A model generated the notes under the pieces. It did no database searches. It saw only the letters and a list, made by a program, of their open reading frames with translations, and was not told the DNA's origin. A stretch of 64,000 nt of DNA from UBA7662 sp036787895 (GTDB lineage: Bacteria; Bacteroidota; Bacteroidia; UBA7662): the NCBI GenBank assembly GCA_036787895.1, contig DAIQOK010000015.1:1-64000 (forward strand), written 5' to 3'. Both the position numbers and the translations under genes were made by a program. The first letter of the stretch is position 1, and each line of letters starts with the position of its first letter. Shown one piece after another: positions 26,806 to 35,760 of the stretch.

Positions 26806-28152
26806 ATGAACACCTTGAAAATGATGCAAAGATTTGCAACAATGGCGCTGCTCGCAGTTGCTCTTGTTTCATGTGGAGACGAGAAGGTAGATCCTCCCGT
26901 TAACCCAACACCTACCGGTTTAACCGTAATTGAGGGTAACATTACCACCAACATTACCTTAGACGCTACTAAAAAGTACTTGTTGAAAGGCAAAGTATTT
27001 GTACAGGCCCCTGCAGTATTTACTGTGCCAGCCGGAACTATCATCTTCGGTGACAAAGCCACTAAAGGTGCTTTGATCATCAACCGTGGTGCCAAAATCA
27101 TGGCCGAAGGAACAGCCACCAACCCTATCGTATTTACTTCGAATGCGCCTGTAGGTTACCGCAACCGTGGTGACTGGGCGGGTATCGTTATTTGTGGTAA
27201 TACCGACAATAACGGTAACCCTAATTCTTCTATCGAAGGTATTTCGGCAACCGGTACTGAAGATGGTTTGTATGGTCCCGGTTCAGGCCCTGCTATCAAC
27301 GACCAGAACAGTGGTACTATGCGTTTCGTACGTATTGAATTTGCCGGTCAGGAGCTTTCTCCTGACAACGAATTGAATTCACTCACCATGGGTTCGGTTG
27401 GTTCAGGCACCATCATCGAGAACATCGTAGTTTCTTACGCTAACGACGATGCTTATGAGTGGTTCGGTGGTTACAACAACCACAAATACCTCATCGCTAT
27501 CAGCACCTGGGATGATGATTTTGATTCTGACCGTGGTTATTCAGGTAAAGTACAGTACGGTTTGATTATCCGTGATGCCAACATCGCTGATAAATCAGGT
27601 TCACGTGCCTTCGAAGCTTCTTCGAACTCGAATGCCGCTGCTGCTCCTCATTCAGCTTGTGAATTTGCTAACATTACTGTAGTTGGTCCACGTGTGTTCA
27701 CAACTTCAATTAACGCTAACTACCAGGCTGCAGTTGAAATCAATTCTAACTCGGCTATGAAAGTGTATAACTCTATCATTGCTGGTTTCCCTACCGGTAT
27801 CCGTTTTAACGGTGCAGGTGCTACTGCAGTAGCTAATGGCAACTACTTTTTCCGTAACGCTGCCAATTCGGCTGTAAGCGGTGGTTCTAGCTTGCCAAGC
27901 GATTTCGCGACAGCCAATGCAGTATTGGGTGATTCTGCTGCCTTCGTAGCTCAGGTTTGGGCCGATGCACCAAGCTCAATCTATACTTTTAACCCATTGC
28001 TTTCTGCTGCCAGTCCGTTGAACAGCGGTGCTACACCGGTTGCAGGTTTTGAAGCTGCTACCTATATCGGTGCCTTTGGTTCTTCTGCCAATGCAGGTTG
28101 GAACTGGGGTACTGCCTGGATTGAATTGAATCCGGTGAACAAAGTTTACTAA
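26806..28152 (+). CDS. Beta-helix surface lipoprotein, partner of the TonB-dependent receptor
   Basis: 448 aa. Lipoprotein signal with Cys in LVSCGDEK (C23). The body looks like a right-handed parallel beta-helix: repeated short hydrophobic strands (PAGTIIFGDKATKGALIINRG, KIMAEGTATNPIVFTS, GSGTIIENIVVSYANDDAYEWFGG, FANITVVGPRVF), many Asn/Gly turns, and a passage rich in Asp (TWDDDFDSDRGYSG) that may bind metal. No catalytic motif is recognised. Proteins of this kind often sit beside TonB-dependent receptors in Bacteroidota. The strong promoter and codon use suggest abundant expression. An extracellular ligand-binding or scavenging part of the receptor system is inferred. Confidence 0.75.
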   Translation: MNTLKMMQRFATMALLAVALVSCGDEKVDPPVNPTPTGLTVIEGNITTNITLDATKKYLLKGKVFVQAPAVFTVPAGTIIFGDKATKGALIINRGAKIMAEGTATNPIVFTSNAPVGYRNRGDWAGIVICGNTDNNGNPNSSIEGISATGTEDGLYGPGSGPAINDQNSGTMRFVRIEFAGQELSPDNELNSLTMGSVGSGTIIENIVVSYANDDAYEWFGGYNNHKYLIAISTWDDDFDSDRGYSGKVQYGLIIRDANIADKSGSRAFEASSNSNAAAAPHSACEFANITVVGPRVFTTSINANYQAAVEINSNSAMKVYNSIIAGFPTGIRFNGAGATAVANGNYFFRNAANSAVSGGSSLPSDFATANAVLGDSAAFVAQVWADAPSSIYTFNPLLSAASPLNSGATPVAGFEAATYIGAFGSSANAGWNWGTAWIELNPVNKVY

Positions 28153-28171
28153 GCTAATTAGGATTGTTTGG

Positions 28172-28201
28172 GGAGTCTGGTGAAAGCCAGACTCCTTTTT
28201 T
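28172..28201 (+). terminator. Intrinsic terminator after the beta-helix lipoprotein
   Basis: Perfect 9-bp stem (GGAGTCTGG / CCAGACTCC), 6-nt loop and T6. It overlaps the false start (28168) of the next frame. Confidence 0.9.
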
Positions 28202-28218
28202 ATTATCATTTTTGTAGT

Positions 28219-28794
28219 ATGCGATATTTGATTTTAGTTTTTGTGATCGCTTTGAGCAGTTGTAATACGGCCAACTATGCGCCGGAAGCACTCCTAAGCG
28301 AACACGAAGCAGCTGCCTGGGTAAGGAAGCTGGCAGTTCATGTGGATACCCGTCCCAACGACATCAAGCCGGCAGACCGGTTTCAGGACCAATACAACGG
28401 CTATTACGACACCCTGGTTCGCAATCACCAAAGTCGGTTGGCTGCCTTTCACCGCGATGGCGAATTGTATTATTTTCTTTATGTCAAAAAGGACATTAAA
28501 AGTATGTACGAGCATTACCGCTATGTAGGTGGAATTTGTAAGCTGGATGAGCTTGGCAACATCAGTTGGTTGGATCAGCGCTTTTATTCTCCTCGTTTGA
28601 GCAGTTCAGAAATGGAGCGAGGTCAGGAGTTGTTTAAGCGTTTGGTAGAGCAGGGAGATATTTCGGCCTATTACGGCAATTTTGATTATCTCGAATGGCC
28701 AGATGCTGACTTTGTTTATTCGCCCGAAAAGCGGGAATGGGTACTGCAGGATAGCTCACAGCTGCGTGGTATCGCGCCAATGATCAAAGAATAA
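28219..28794 (+). CDS. Hypothetical lipoprotein
   Basis: 191 aa from the ATG at 28219 (MRYLILVFVIALSSCNTANY); an in-frame ATG at 28168 lies in the terminator and is rejected. Lipobox LSSC. The mature protein has no domain I recognise; it is polar, with GELYYFLYVKKDIKSMYEHYRYVGG and a Tyr/Asp-rich C-terminus. It lies between the beta-helix lipoprotein and the membrane regulator on the same strand, but the terminator upstream makes a shared transcript unlikely. Confidence 0.75.
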   Translation: MRYLILVFVIALSSCNTANYAPEALLSEHEAAAWVRKLAVHVDTRPNDIKPADRFQDQYNGYYDTLVRNHQSRLAAFHRDGELYYFLYVKKDIKSMYEHYRYVGGICKLDELGNISWLDQRFYSPRLSSSEMERGQELFKRLVEQGDISAYYGNFDYLEWPDADFVYSPEKREWVLQDSSQLRGIAPMIKE

Positions 28795-28872
28795 ACCGGC
28801 ATTCTTACGCTTTTGGTGAGGGAGAACGCCTGAGTATCGACTAAGCTCTGTATATTCATATTTCCAAGCGTT

Positions 28873-30162
28873 ATGGAAAATCCCAGGGCATATCTTACGG
28901 CAAAGCTGTTATCGTTGTTCTGTTTGATGATCGGACTGTTGTTCGCCTCAAACGGGCTGGCGCAAACGGCTGCCTCGGCCGATGAAGAATACACCATACG
29001 GGAGATTGAACCATTGGAAATGGCAGAGTGGTTTGTACATGACCGCTGGCCAACGCAGTTTCTCGACCAAAAGTGGTGGATAGACGACAGCCGCAAACTG
29101 GAGTTTCAACCCGGCTTTCAATGGCTGGTGCCTGCTTATGATTCGCTACAAACGCTTTTAGAAAGCCTCGATCTGGCCAATTACGCCGGTGCAGGCTCTG
29201 TTTTTATCACCATGGCCAGGCTAAACCTGGTAAAGTCCTGTGAGCCATTCGACAAATTATTAATCGCCTTGCATGCCCAGCAAGTGGGGCGATTTAGTTT
29301 GCTGGAGGAATGGCAATTGTATTGGACACTAGGCAGGTTATATACCCAAAAAGAAGATGCCGAGCTGAGTCTTTATTACTTGCTGCGGTCGCTTGAAGTA
29401 GCCAAAGAGTACGGCGGTCCATTTGCCATTATGCAAAGCGAATATGCCCTTTATCAGCGGGCTGAACTGCTCGACAAACGGCAGGAGTGGGAACACTACC
29501 GCAACTACCTCAAAGCACGTGATATGGTGCGGGCACGTTGGTTAAAAAATCAGCTGCGAACCGATTTGGCGGTGGGACCCCCCGATTTATCAGCTTCTCT
29601 TGTCGTTCAAAAGGCCCTTTTGGTTCCCGGCAGCAGTAGAAACAAGCTGAAATGGTGGCCTGCCATGCTCCTATTACTGGTGGTGGGTACGAGTTGGCTG
29701 GTGTACAATTACCAACAATACCTGAGTCAGCTGCTGTTTAAAGCCCCTGGTTTGGAGAAGTTGATGCCGTTCAGACAGGAGTTTATGAGTCAGCAGCAAC
29801 AAACCGCTGAGGAAGAAACGGGAGACCCGCAGGAAGAAATTCCGGTGAATGAAGGGAAGCTGGATCAACTCAGCGCTTTGCATCTGATGAAGTTGCTAAC
29901 CGAAGAAGACTGGAACCTGTTTTTGCTCGCCTTCGACGAAATTTATCCCGGTTTTCACTGGCGATTGCGGTTGAAAGTCAACGATATCAGTCCGGCTGAA
30001 CTTCGCTTAATGTGCCTTATTCGGCTGCACCTGAATTCGCGTGAAATATCCCGTCGATTGGGAATTTCCCAGCAAAGTGTGAATATTGCCCGTTACCGAC
30101 TTCGTCGGAAATTAGGACTGGAGCACCACGAAAGACTGGAAGAGTTTGTGCTTACGCTTTGA
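28873..30162 (+). CDS. Membrane-spanning regulator: periplasmic helical/TPR region, one TM, cytoplasmic LuxR-type HTH
   Basis: 429 aa. Signal/anchor at the N-terminus (LLSLFCLMIGLLFAS), a helical periplasmic region with TPR-like helices (YWTLGRLYTQKEDAELSLYYLLRSLEVAKEY) at about residues 60-230, a transmembrane helix near 255-275 (WWPAMLLLLVVGTSWLVY), a Gln/Glu-rich linker, and a C-terminal HTH (ISPAELRLMCLIRLHLNSREISRRLGISQQSVNIARYRLRRKLG, read in parts) of LuxR type. It is likely a one-component membrane regulator that passes a periplasmic signal to DNA. Target unknown. Tail-to-tail with the AraC-type gene, with 2 bp between stops. Confidence 0.85.
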   Translation: MENPRAYLTAKLLSLFCLMIGLLFASNGLAQTAASADEEYTIREIEPLEMAEWFVHDRWPTQFLDQKWWIDDSRKLEFQPGFQWLVPAYDSLQTLLESLDLANYAGAGSVFITMARLNLVKSCEPFDKLLIALHAQQVGRFSLLEEWQLYWTLGRLYTQKEDAELSLYYLLRSLEVAKEYGGPFAIMQSEYALYQRAELLDKRQEWEHYRNYLKARDMVRARWLKNQLRTDLAVGPPDLSASLVVQKALLVPGSSRNKLKWWPAMLLLLVVGTSWLVYNYQQYLSQLLFKAPGLEKLMPFRQEFMSQQQQTAEEETGDPQEEIPVNEGKLDQLSALHLMKLLTEEDWNLFLLAFDEIYPGFHWRLRLKVNDISPAELRLMCLIRLHLNSREISRRLGISQQSVNIARYRLRRKLGLEHHERLEEFVLTL

Positions 30163-30164
30163 AA

Positions 30165-31040
30165 TCAGGCAGAGCGTTTCTCACTTCGCATCAAATCGGA
30201 TGGCCTCATTTTGAAACGCGACATAAATTTTACGCTGAAATAGGAAGAGCTGGCAAACCCGCTTTTTCGGCTGGCTTCCATGATGCTACAGTTAGTATTG
30301 GTAATGTACTGGTAAGCAAAAAGCAAGCGGTGTTCATTCAGATAAGCTTTGGGGCGCATGCCAGTGAGCTGCAAAGATTTGCGTTCCAGGGTGCTTATAC
30401 TCAATCCTAATTCATTGGCTAAATCGTGGACACTCAGGTCGCTTTGGGTGAATTTTTCTTTGATTATAGCATTCAGTGCGTGGAGAAAGTCATGTGTAGC
30501 CTCTGGTGCACGCAAAAGCCCATCGTGCAAACCGGCTTTGTTGAGTATACTTTGCTTCAACCTATCGTGAAATGCGGCAAAGGCGGTGAGCTGATTGCTG
30601 ATATCCCGGGCATCCAGCTGCCGGTTGCAGCAGAAAAGTACGCCGAGTCCATAAGCCTTTTGCATTTGACTGGCCTCCATACCCGGTGAAAAAAGGAGCA
30701 TGGGAAGCGGGGTGCCTTTGCTGCGGCTGTCTAAACTCCGCAACATGACCCAAAGATTTGACTGCACGGTTTCGAGCATTATAACTACCTGTTCAAAGCT
30801 GTTAGATTGTAAAGCCAGCAGACCGGCAATGGGGTCGGTGACTACCTTGACATCAAACATTTTACTGAGCATCGCCATTAAATCGGCACTTGGTGGTATT
30901 TGGTCACAGACCAATAAAAGTGATCGCCGATAGCCTTCCTGGGGTGTCAGTTGGGTGGGTTGTTCAAACTGTAATTGGGCATCGAAGGGCAGACCTATTA
31001 CACGAGCCTGGGCAGAACGATGGGTGGTGGATTTAGGCAT
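30165..31040 (-). CDS. AraC-type regulator with degenerate receiver-like N-terminus
   Basis: 291 aa. The C-terminal 100 residues form two AraC HTH motifs (LSVHDLANELGLSISTLERK and SIMEASRKSGFASSSYFSVKF, followed by KMRPSDLM). Residues about 35-155 look like a receiver fold (SLLLVCDQIPPSADLMAMLS, then VVIMLETVQ, PMLLFSPGM), but the phosphoacceptor Asp and the acidic pair are not evident, so phosphorylation is doubtful. Such hybrids in Bacteroidota usually descend from response regulators. It ends 2 bp from the membrane HTH gene; a functional link is possible but unproven. Confidence 0.85.
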   Translation of the reverse strand: MPKSTTHRSAQARVIGLPFDAQLQFEQPTQLTPQEGYRRSLLLVCDQIPPSADLMAMLSKMFDVKVVTDPIAGLLALQSNSFEQVVIMLETVQSNLWVMLRSLDSRSKGTPLPMLLFSPGMEASQMQKAYGLGVLFCCNRQLDARDISNQLTAFAAFHDRLKQSILNKAGLHDGLLRAPEATHDFLHALNAIIKEKFTQSDLSVHDLANELGLSISTLERKSLQLTGMRPKAYLNEHRLLFAYQYITNTNCSIMEASRKSGFASSSYFSVKFMSRFKMRPSDLMRSEKRSA

Positions 31041-31150
31041 GATTTAGTGTTTTCAGCAAATTCCAAGGTAGCCAGACCACACTGCAACCACTAATTTTAC
31101 CACTATACAAAACGATATACATTTAAGCAAAAAACCCACTTTAAAGCGTT

Positions 31151-32146
31151 TTAAGCTGTATACCATGTTTGTATGGCTTTGTCAACCACCTCCTGGGTGT
31201 TGTTTGGGAAGTTTTGGATGGGGGGAGCAGGCTTTAACAACCACTCCCGCAATTGGACCGAAAATCCGGCTTTGATTTCCCGAACAACACTAGCCCCCAG
31301 ACGGGCGGCGGCTACCGCATTGGCATGTTGTTCGTATTGCCCCTTCATGGGTATGACCATAATTTTTTTGCCCAGAAAAAGAGCCTCAGCCGGAGCCTCA
31401 AATCCACCCCCGGTCAAAACCGCCGAACAGCTGGCCAAGGCTTCCAAATATGCTGTATTACTTACCGGGCTAATCTGCACATTTTCTAGCTGATGAACCA
31501 CGCGGGTATGCTTCGAAAAAAGCAACCAACGGTATTCAGCTAGTTGCTGAAAGTGCGCTACCAGCAAGTCATCGGCATAGGCGGGCAAATAAACCAGGAT
31601 TGGCCCAGTTTGAGCGGGCCGAAGCTGCCTGACTTCTTCCCGGATCACAGGGGTGCTGATGCGCTGGTCGTAACATTCGAAATGAAAGCCGATATAATCG
31701 GTGATGGGCGCATAATGCCTAAGGATGAACTCCGCAAAAGGAGCGCGCATATAGTCGGGTCGTGGAGTTAATGAGCTGAGGAAAGCCGATTGGTGACTTA
31801 AGCCGTAGCACTTTTTGCCACGCAAACGACAAGCCCAGGCGCTAACCGGCTCGAAGTCGGTAATGACCAAATCATAATCTTGCACGCGTAAACGATACAA
31901 ATCGCGAAAAAACCGCCATGGCCGAAGTTTGGTGATGCTTGTCTTCAGATCGATGCCGCCTTTTTGACCAAAAATGAAACTCAGACCATAAAATTGATAG
32001 CGTACCGGCCAGGCCAGGCCAACATCACTTTGAATGCCGCTAATCAGTAGCTCAACTTCTCCATGTTTTTGCAAACAAGGAATCACATCTCTTGCCCTAC
32101 TCACATGACCGTTTCCGGTGCCTTGAATAGCATATAATATGCGCAT
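31151..32146 (-). CDS. GT-B glycosyltransferase, MurG/GT28-like
   Basis: 331 aa. N-terminal GT-B motif ILYAIQGTGNGHVSRARDVIPCL, a central ITDFEP, and the C-terminal donor-binding region TGGGFEAPAEALFLGKKIMVIP, followed by QYEQHANAVAAARLGA, which is typical of GT28-like transferases using UDP-sugars. Its ATG overlaps the TAA of the upstream phosphoesterase by one base, so the two are translationally coupled. Acceptor unknown; glycolipid synthesis is a reasonable guess given the partner. Confidence 0.85.
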   Translation of the reverse strand: MRILYAIQGTGNGHVSRARDVIPCLQKHGEVELLISGIQSDVGLAWPVRYQFYGLSFIFGQKGGIDLKTSITKLRPWRFFRDLYRLRVQDYDLVITDFEPVSAWACRLRGKKCYGLSHQSAFLSSLTPRPDYMRAPFAEFILRHYAPITDYIGFHFECYDQRISTPVIREEVRQLRPAQTGPILVYLPAYADDLLVAHFQQLAEYRWLLFSKHTRVVHQLENVQISPVSNTAYLEALASCSAVLTGGGFEAPAEALFLGKKIMVIPMKGQYEQHANAVAAARLGASVVREIKAGFSVQLREWLLKPAPPIQNFPNNTQEVVDKAIQTWYTA

Positions 32147-33012
32147 TAACCTGCTTTGGCGTAATGTAGGAGGGTACTCAATAAGAGGGCTTCATCGAGC
32201 GAGGCATTTTCGAAAACCTCAAATATGCTTTTTTCATCGTGGAGCTCCTCCAAGGCAAAATCAAAGTGCTCCGTGGCTTGATGCTGATAAATCTGCCATT
32301 GTCCTTCATGGTATTCCAAACTGGTCAGGTTTTCAATCCAGTCGCCGGAATTGAGGTAGGTAGTTTGCCCTTTGGCATTTTCATAAGCCCTAATACTCGG
32401 CTGATGAATATGGCCGCAAACCACAAAACTATAACCATTGTCGATGGCGAGCTCGGCAGCGACTTGTTCAAAATCGTTGATATACTTCACAGCCGATTTC
32501 ACACTGTCTTTGATTTTTTTGGATAGGGAGATTTTGCCGCGACCCATTTTATCGGAGCACCAATTGATGAAGCGGTTGAGCATGATCAAGGTATCGTAGC
32601 CAACAGCCCCTAATTTGGCCAGCCATTTTGAATAACGCATGGTAACATCGAAAACGTCGCCATGAAAAAACCAGGCTTTTTTACCATCAAGTTCAATCAG
32701 GAGTTTGTCTTTCAGGTGGAAATTCCCCAATTGTAAGCCACTGAAACGGCGTAGAAGTTCGTCGTGATTGCCGGTGAGATAATAAATCGGTACGCCCTGA
32801 CTCAGGAATTCAAAAATTTTCTTGACGACCAGCATGTGGGTTTTGGGCCAATATCTTTTGCGGAATTGCCATATATCTACGATGTCGCCATTCAGAATGA
32901 TGAGTCCGGGGGTGATGCTGTTCAGATATTGCAGCAATTCGGTGGCATGACATCCGTACGTGCCCAGATGCACATCGGAAATGACCACCATGTCAACTTG
33001 ACGTTTTTGCAT
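32146..33012 (-). CDS. Calcineurin-like metallophosphoesterase, LpxH-related
   Basis: 288 aa with all five metal motifs: SDVHLG, NGDIVDIW, GNHDE, FFHGDVFD and GHIHQP. It is longer than LpxH and has an insert and C-terminal acidic tail (EELHDEKSIFEVFENAS). A second, more LpxH-like gene lies at 56818-57567, so this one likely acts on another lipid diphosphate or nucleotide-lipid. It is coupled to the following glycosyltransferase by a one-base stop/start overlap. Confidence 0.85.
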   Translation of the reverse strand: MQKRQVDMVVISDVHLGTYGCHATELLQYLNSITPGLIILNGDIVDIWQFRKRYWPKTHMLVVKKIFEFLSQGVPIYYLTGNHDELLRRFSGLQLGNFHLKDKLLIELDGKKAWFFHGDVFDVTMRYSKWLAKLGAVGYDTLIMLNRFINWCSDKMGRGKISLSKKIKDSVKSAVKYINDFEQVAAELAIDNGYSFVVCGHIHQPSIRAYENAKGQTTYLNSGDWIENLTSLEYHEGQWQIYQHQATEHFDFALEELHDEKSIFEVFENASLDEALLLSTLLHYAKAG

Positions 33013-33081
33013 GTCGGTGCTGGTTTGTACAAAACAACAGTACCGGTATGATATTGGGATGAAGGGGCTGTTATGCCTTTG

Positions 33082-33597
33082 TTACTTTCTGTCGGTTTGT
33101 AGCCGAAGTTCAGCGGCATAAGCCAGGAGCGCGTTTTCGCTTGCCACGACCACATTGGCACGGGCATAAGCGGCCTGTCGTTGCGTATATAAATTTTCGA
33201 GTCGCAGCCTGATATCGTCAGGATTTCGGCTGGGAAAGAACGGTCTTTCTCCGCGGGAGACGATGAGGCGTTTCACTAACTCCTCGAGATGGATGTTGAT
33301 CCAGATGACCCGTCCATGGGCAAGCATCCAGTCCATATTATCACCCCAGGCAGCGGCACCACCTCCACAGCCTACCACCAGCTCGTGGCTGGCACCGGTT
33401 TCGCGCAGGCAGCTGGCTTCCAAGCCGCGAAAGGCAGCTTCGCCCTGTTGTTTGAAGATATCGGGTATGCGCTGATGGGCGCGCATCTCCACCAACTTAT
33501 CTAAATCGGCATAACCCCAGCCCAGTTTTTTGGCGAAACGTTTGCCTGAGGTAGATTTGCCGGTGCCGGGCAGTCCTACTAGATAAATGCGGCTCAT
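33082..33597 (-). CDS. aroK: Shikimate kinase
   Basis: 171 aa from the ATG at 33597, which overlaps the permease stop (ATGA). The P-loop VGLPGTGKST, the shikimate-binding DLD (GYADLDKLVEM), GGG (GCGGGAAAW) and the lid region RGERPFF are all in order. It phosphorylates shikimate at O3 in the route to chorismate. Last gene of the run DUF1599-DoxX-permease-aroK, whose members overlap or nearly overlap. Confidence 0.95.
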   Translation of the reverse strand: MSRIYLVGLPGTGKSTSGKRFAKKLGWGYADLDKLVEMRAHQRIPDIFKQQGEAAFRGLEASCLRETGASHELVVGCGGGAAAWGDNMDWMLAHGRVIWINIHLEELVKRLIVSRGERPFFPSRNPDDIRLRLENLYTQRQAAYARANVVVASENALLAYAAELRLQTDRK

Positions 33598-34652
33598 TGT
33601 AAACGAATTCGAGGGTCGAGCCAAGCGTATATAAAGTCGACGAGTATGTTGATGACCACAAAGGCCACAGAAATAAACAAAACCGACCCCATGACCACCG
33701 GCATATCAAACTTCATCAAGGCATCTACGGTGACCTTACCCAAGCCTTTCCAACCGAAGATAAACTCCACGAAAACCGCACCGGCCAGCAAAGAAGCAAA
33801 CCAACCTGAGATAGCTGTAACTACCGGCCCTAAGGCATTGCGCATCACATGCCGCCACAATACCTGACGTTCCGACAAACCTTTGGCGCGGGCAGTTCGG
33901 ATATAATCCATGCCCAAAACCTCGAGAAAAGTATTGCGGCTCAATTGAACGATAATGGCCAGTGGTCGCAATCCAAGTGTAAATGCCGGTAAAATCAGGT
34001 TTTCCCAGGCAATTTGCCTGCCCAGAAAAGGGTCGATATGGTACAAACTACCTGTCATGGAAAGGCCGGTCCAATCGTGCCAGAGATAACCGAACAGCCA
34101 GGCAACGACTATCGATGCAAAATAGCTCGGCACGGAAATGCCGATAATCGAGAGGAAGACAGCCAGTCTATCTACCCAACTTTGCGGGTACAAAGCAGCC
34201 AAGGCACCCAAAAACAGACCGATGATAGTAGCCATGACCATGGCTGCGAGGGCAAGAATAGCCGTACCCGGCAAAGCCCCGGCCAGTATTTCGTTCACGG
34301 TGGCTTTGCTTTGGTAGGAACGCCGGAGATAGGGAGTTTTGGCTACCAACCAACGCTCGTCACCCAGAGGTATCAGCCTCTTGTAGTTGTACTTGTCAGC
34401 CGCTTCAGTGCTGTGTTGGTGTAAACTCAGCGGGCTGATGTCATTCAAGTAAAGGGCAAATTGTTTTGATTTGGGCTGATCGAGTCCCAATTCTTTGGTC
34501 ACGGCCTCTAGGGAGGCAATGTCGCTGCGTTGACCGAGGGTCATTTGTGCGGCATCGCCGGGGAGGACATTGAACAGGAAAAATACAATGGTCACCACCC
34601 CGAAAAGCACCAGCAATCCGGATAAAAGCCTTTTCAGGAGGTAGCCCAGCAT
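33594..34652 (-). CDS. ABC transporter permease, DppB/OppB (peptide) family
   Basis: 352 aa with six predicted membrane helices. N-terminus LLKRLLSGLLVLFGVVTIVFFL is the classic DppB/OppB opening; the cytoplasmic EAA loop reads YIRTARAKGLSERQVLWRHVMRNAL and the end FIYAWLDPRIRL is typical. An extended periplasmic segment follows the first helix. The matching DppC, ATPase and binding-protein genes are not nearby. One base separates it from the upstream DoxX-type stop. Confidence 0.93.
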   Translation of the reverse strand: MLGYLLKRLLSGLLVLFGVVTIVFFLFNVLPGDAAQMTLGQRSDIASLEAVTKELGLDQPKSKQFALYLNDISPLSLHQHSTEAADKYNYKRLIPLGDERWLVAKTPYLRRSYQSKATVNEILAGALPGTAILALAAMVMATIIGLFLGALAALYPQSWVDRLAVFLSIIGISVPSYFASIVVAWLFGYLWHDWTGLSMTGSLYHIDPFLGRQIAWENLILPAFTLGLRPLAIIVQLSRNTFLEVLGMDYIRTARAKGLSERQVLWRHVMRNALGPVVTAISGWFASLLAGAVFVEFIFGWKGLGKVTVDALMKFDMPVVMGSVLFISVAFVVINILVDFIYAWLDPRIRLQ

Positions 34653-34653
34653 A

Positions 34654-35760
34654 TTAATCGAGCAGCGCTTCGAGTTCGTTTTGGCCCGGCAGCGCTGTCG
34701 ACGGCCACAAGCCCATTACCTTGCCTTTTTTCAAAACCATCAAACCCGGATTGGAGCGAACGATGGTTTTTAAAGTAGTACCATCGGTGATGTAAAAAGG
34801 CAGCTTGTAGTTGTATTTGGCTTCAAAAGCGGTCAGTTGGTCGGCGGTTGATGCCGTTAGCACAGCCGAACGGTATTCCTTCATATCTGCCCATTTCAGC
34901 AAGCCAAGCACTTCTTCCCAGGCCGAATGCCGACTTTTACTCAGGTCGTAAGCCACAAAAATCACGGCTACCTCTGCCTGGAGATAGTCGTCGGTATACT
35001 CATCACCTTCAACTGTCGTAATCGTGAAATCGTGAATGGGCGGTGTATAGCCCTTTTTGATGAGCACGGTTTTGCGGTCCACAAACTCGGCTCCTTCGAT
35101 ATCCCAGGGTGCCTGATCGGTGGTATATTTTTTCACTTCGCCGTTCACCCGGTACATCCAAGTGTCTTCGTAAACATCCAAAGGCGCGTTTTCAGGAACG
35201 GCCATGGCCGCGGGGATATCGGTACCGACTTGATAAGCACGTAAATCCCACAATGGCAGGTAATACCAGCTGTACAACATAAAGGCAATAATCGCCAACT
35301 TGAAGGCGCCAATTAATTTCCAGTCCGTTTTGGTCGAAAACAGCGGTTTAATTTGCTTCTGGCCGATAAACAGGCCAATGGTCATCACCAACAACACCAC
35401 ATCTTTGGTAAACGACTGCCAGGGGGTCATGTGGAGGAAATCACCAAAACAACCGCAATCGGTTACAACATTAAAGTAAGCCGACCAAAAGGTAAGAAAG
35501 GTAAAAAACACAATCATTAGGAGTAAAACCCATAAAACGAGCTTTTTGCGGGCACCGATGAGGAGTGAAAAACCAACCACCATTTCTACCAGGGTGATGA
35601 ACATGGCGATTAGGGTGGCATAGGGTACAAAAATGTCAGTGCCGAATACGCCAAAATATTCTTCGAGTTTGTAGGCAAAACCGAGGGGGTCGTTGGCTTT
35701 AATGAAGCCGGAAAAGACGAAAAGTCCGCCGACGAGTAAACGAAGCAGGGTAGTAATCAT
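34654..35760 (-). CDS. BT_3928-family DoxX/MauE-type membrane protein
   Basis: 368 aa. The N-terminal 170 residues are four to five membrane helices of the DoxX/MauE type (LLVGGLFVFSGFIKANDPLGFAYKLEEYF) with a conserved Cys pair (VTDCGCFGDF), suggesting a redox role. The C-terminal 180 residues look like a thioredoxin-fold domain without the CxxC motif (EVAVIFVAYDLSKSRHSAWEEV). Proteins of this kind are widespread in Bacteroidota and usually follow a DUF1599 gene, as here (ATGA overlap). Its function is not established. Confidence 0.88.
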   Translation of the reverse strand: MITTLLRLLVGGLFVFSGFIKANDPLGFAYKLEEYFGVFGTDIFVPYATLIAMFITLVEMVVGFSLLIGARKKLVLWVLLLMIVFFTFLTFWSAYFNVVTDCGCFGDFLHMTPWQSFTKDVVLLVMTIGLFIGQKQIKPLFSTKTDWKLIGAFKLAIIAFMLYSWYYLPLWDLRAYQVGTDIPAAMAVPENAPLDVYEDTWMYRVNGEVKKYTTDQAPWDIEGAEFVDRKTVLIKKGYTPPIHDFTITTVEGDEYTDDYLQAEVAVIFVAYDLSKSRHSAWEEVLGLLKWADMKEYRSAVLTASTADQLTAFEAKYNYKLPFYITDGTTLKTIVRSNPGLMVLKKGKVMGLWPSTALPGQNELEALLD

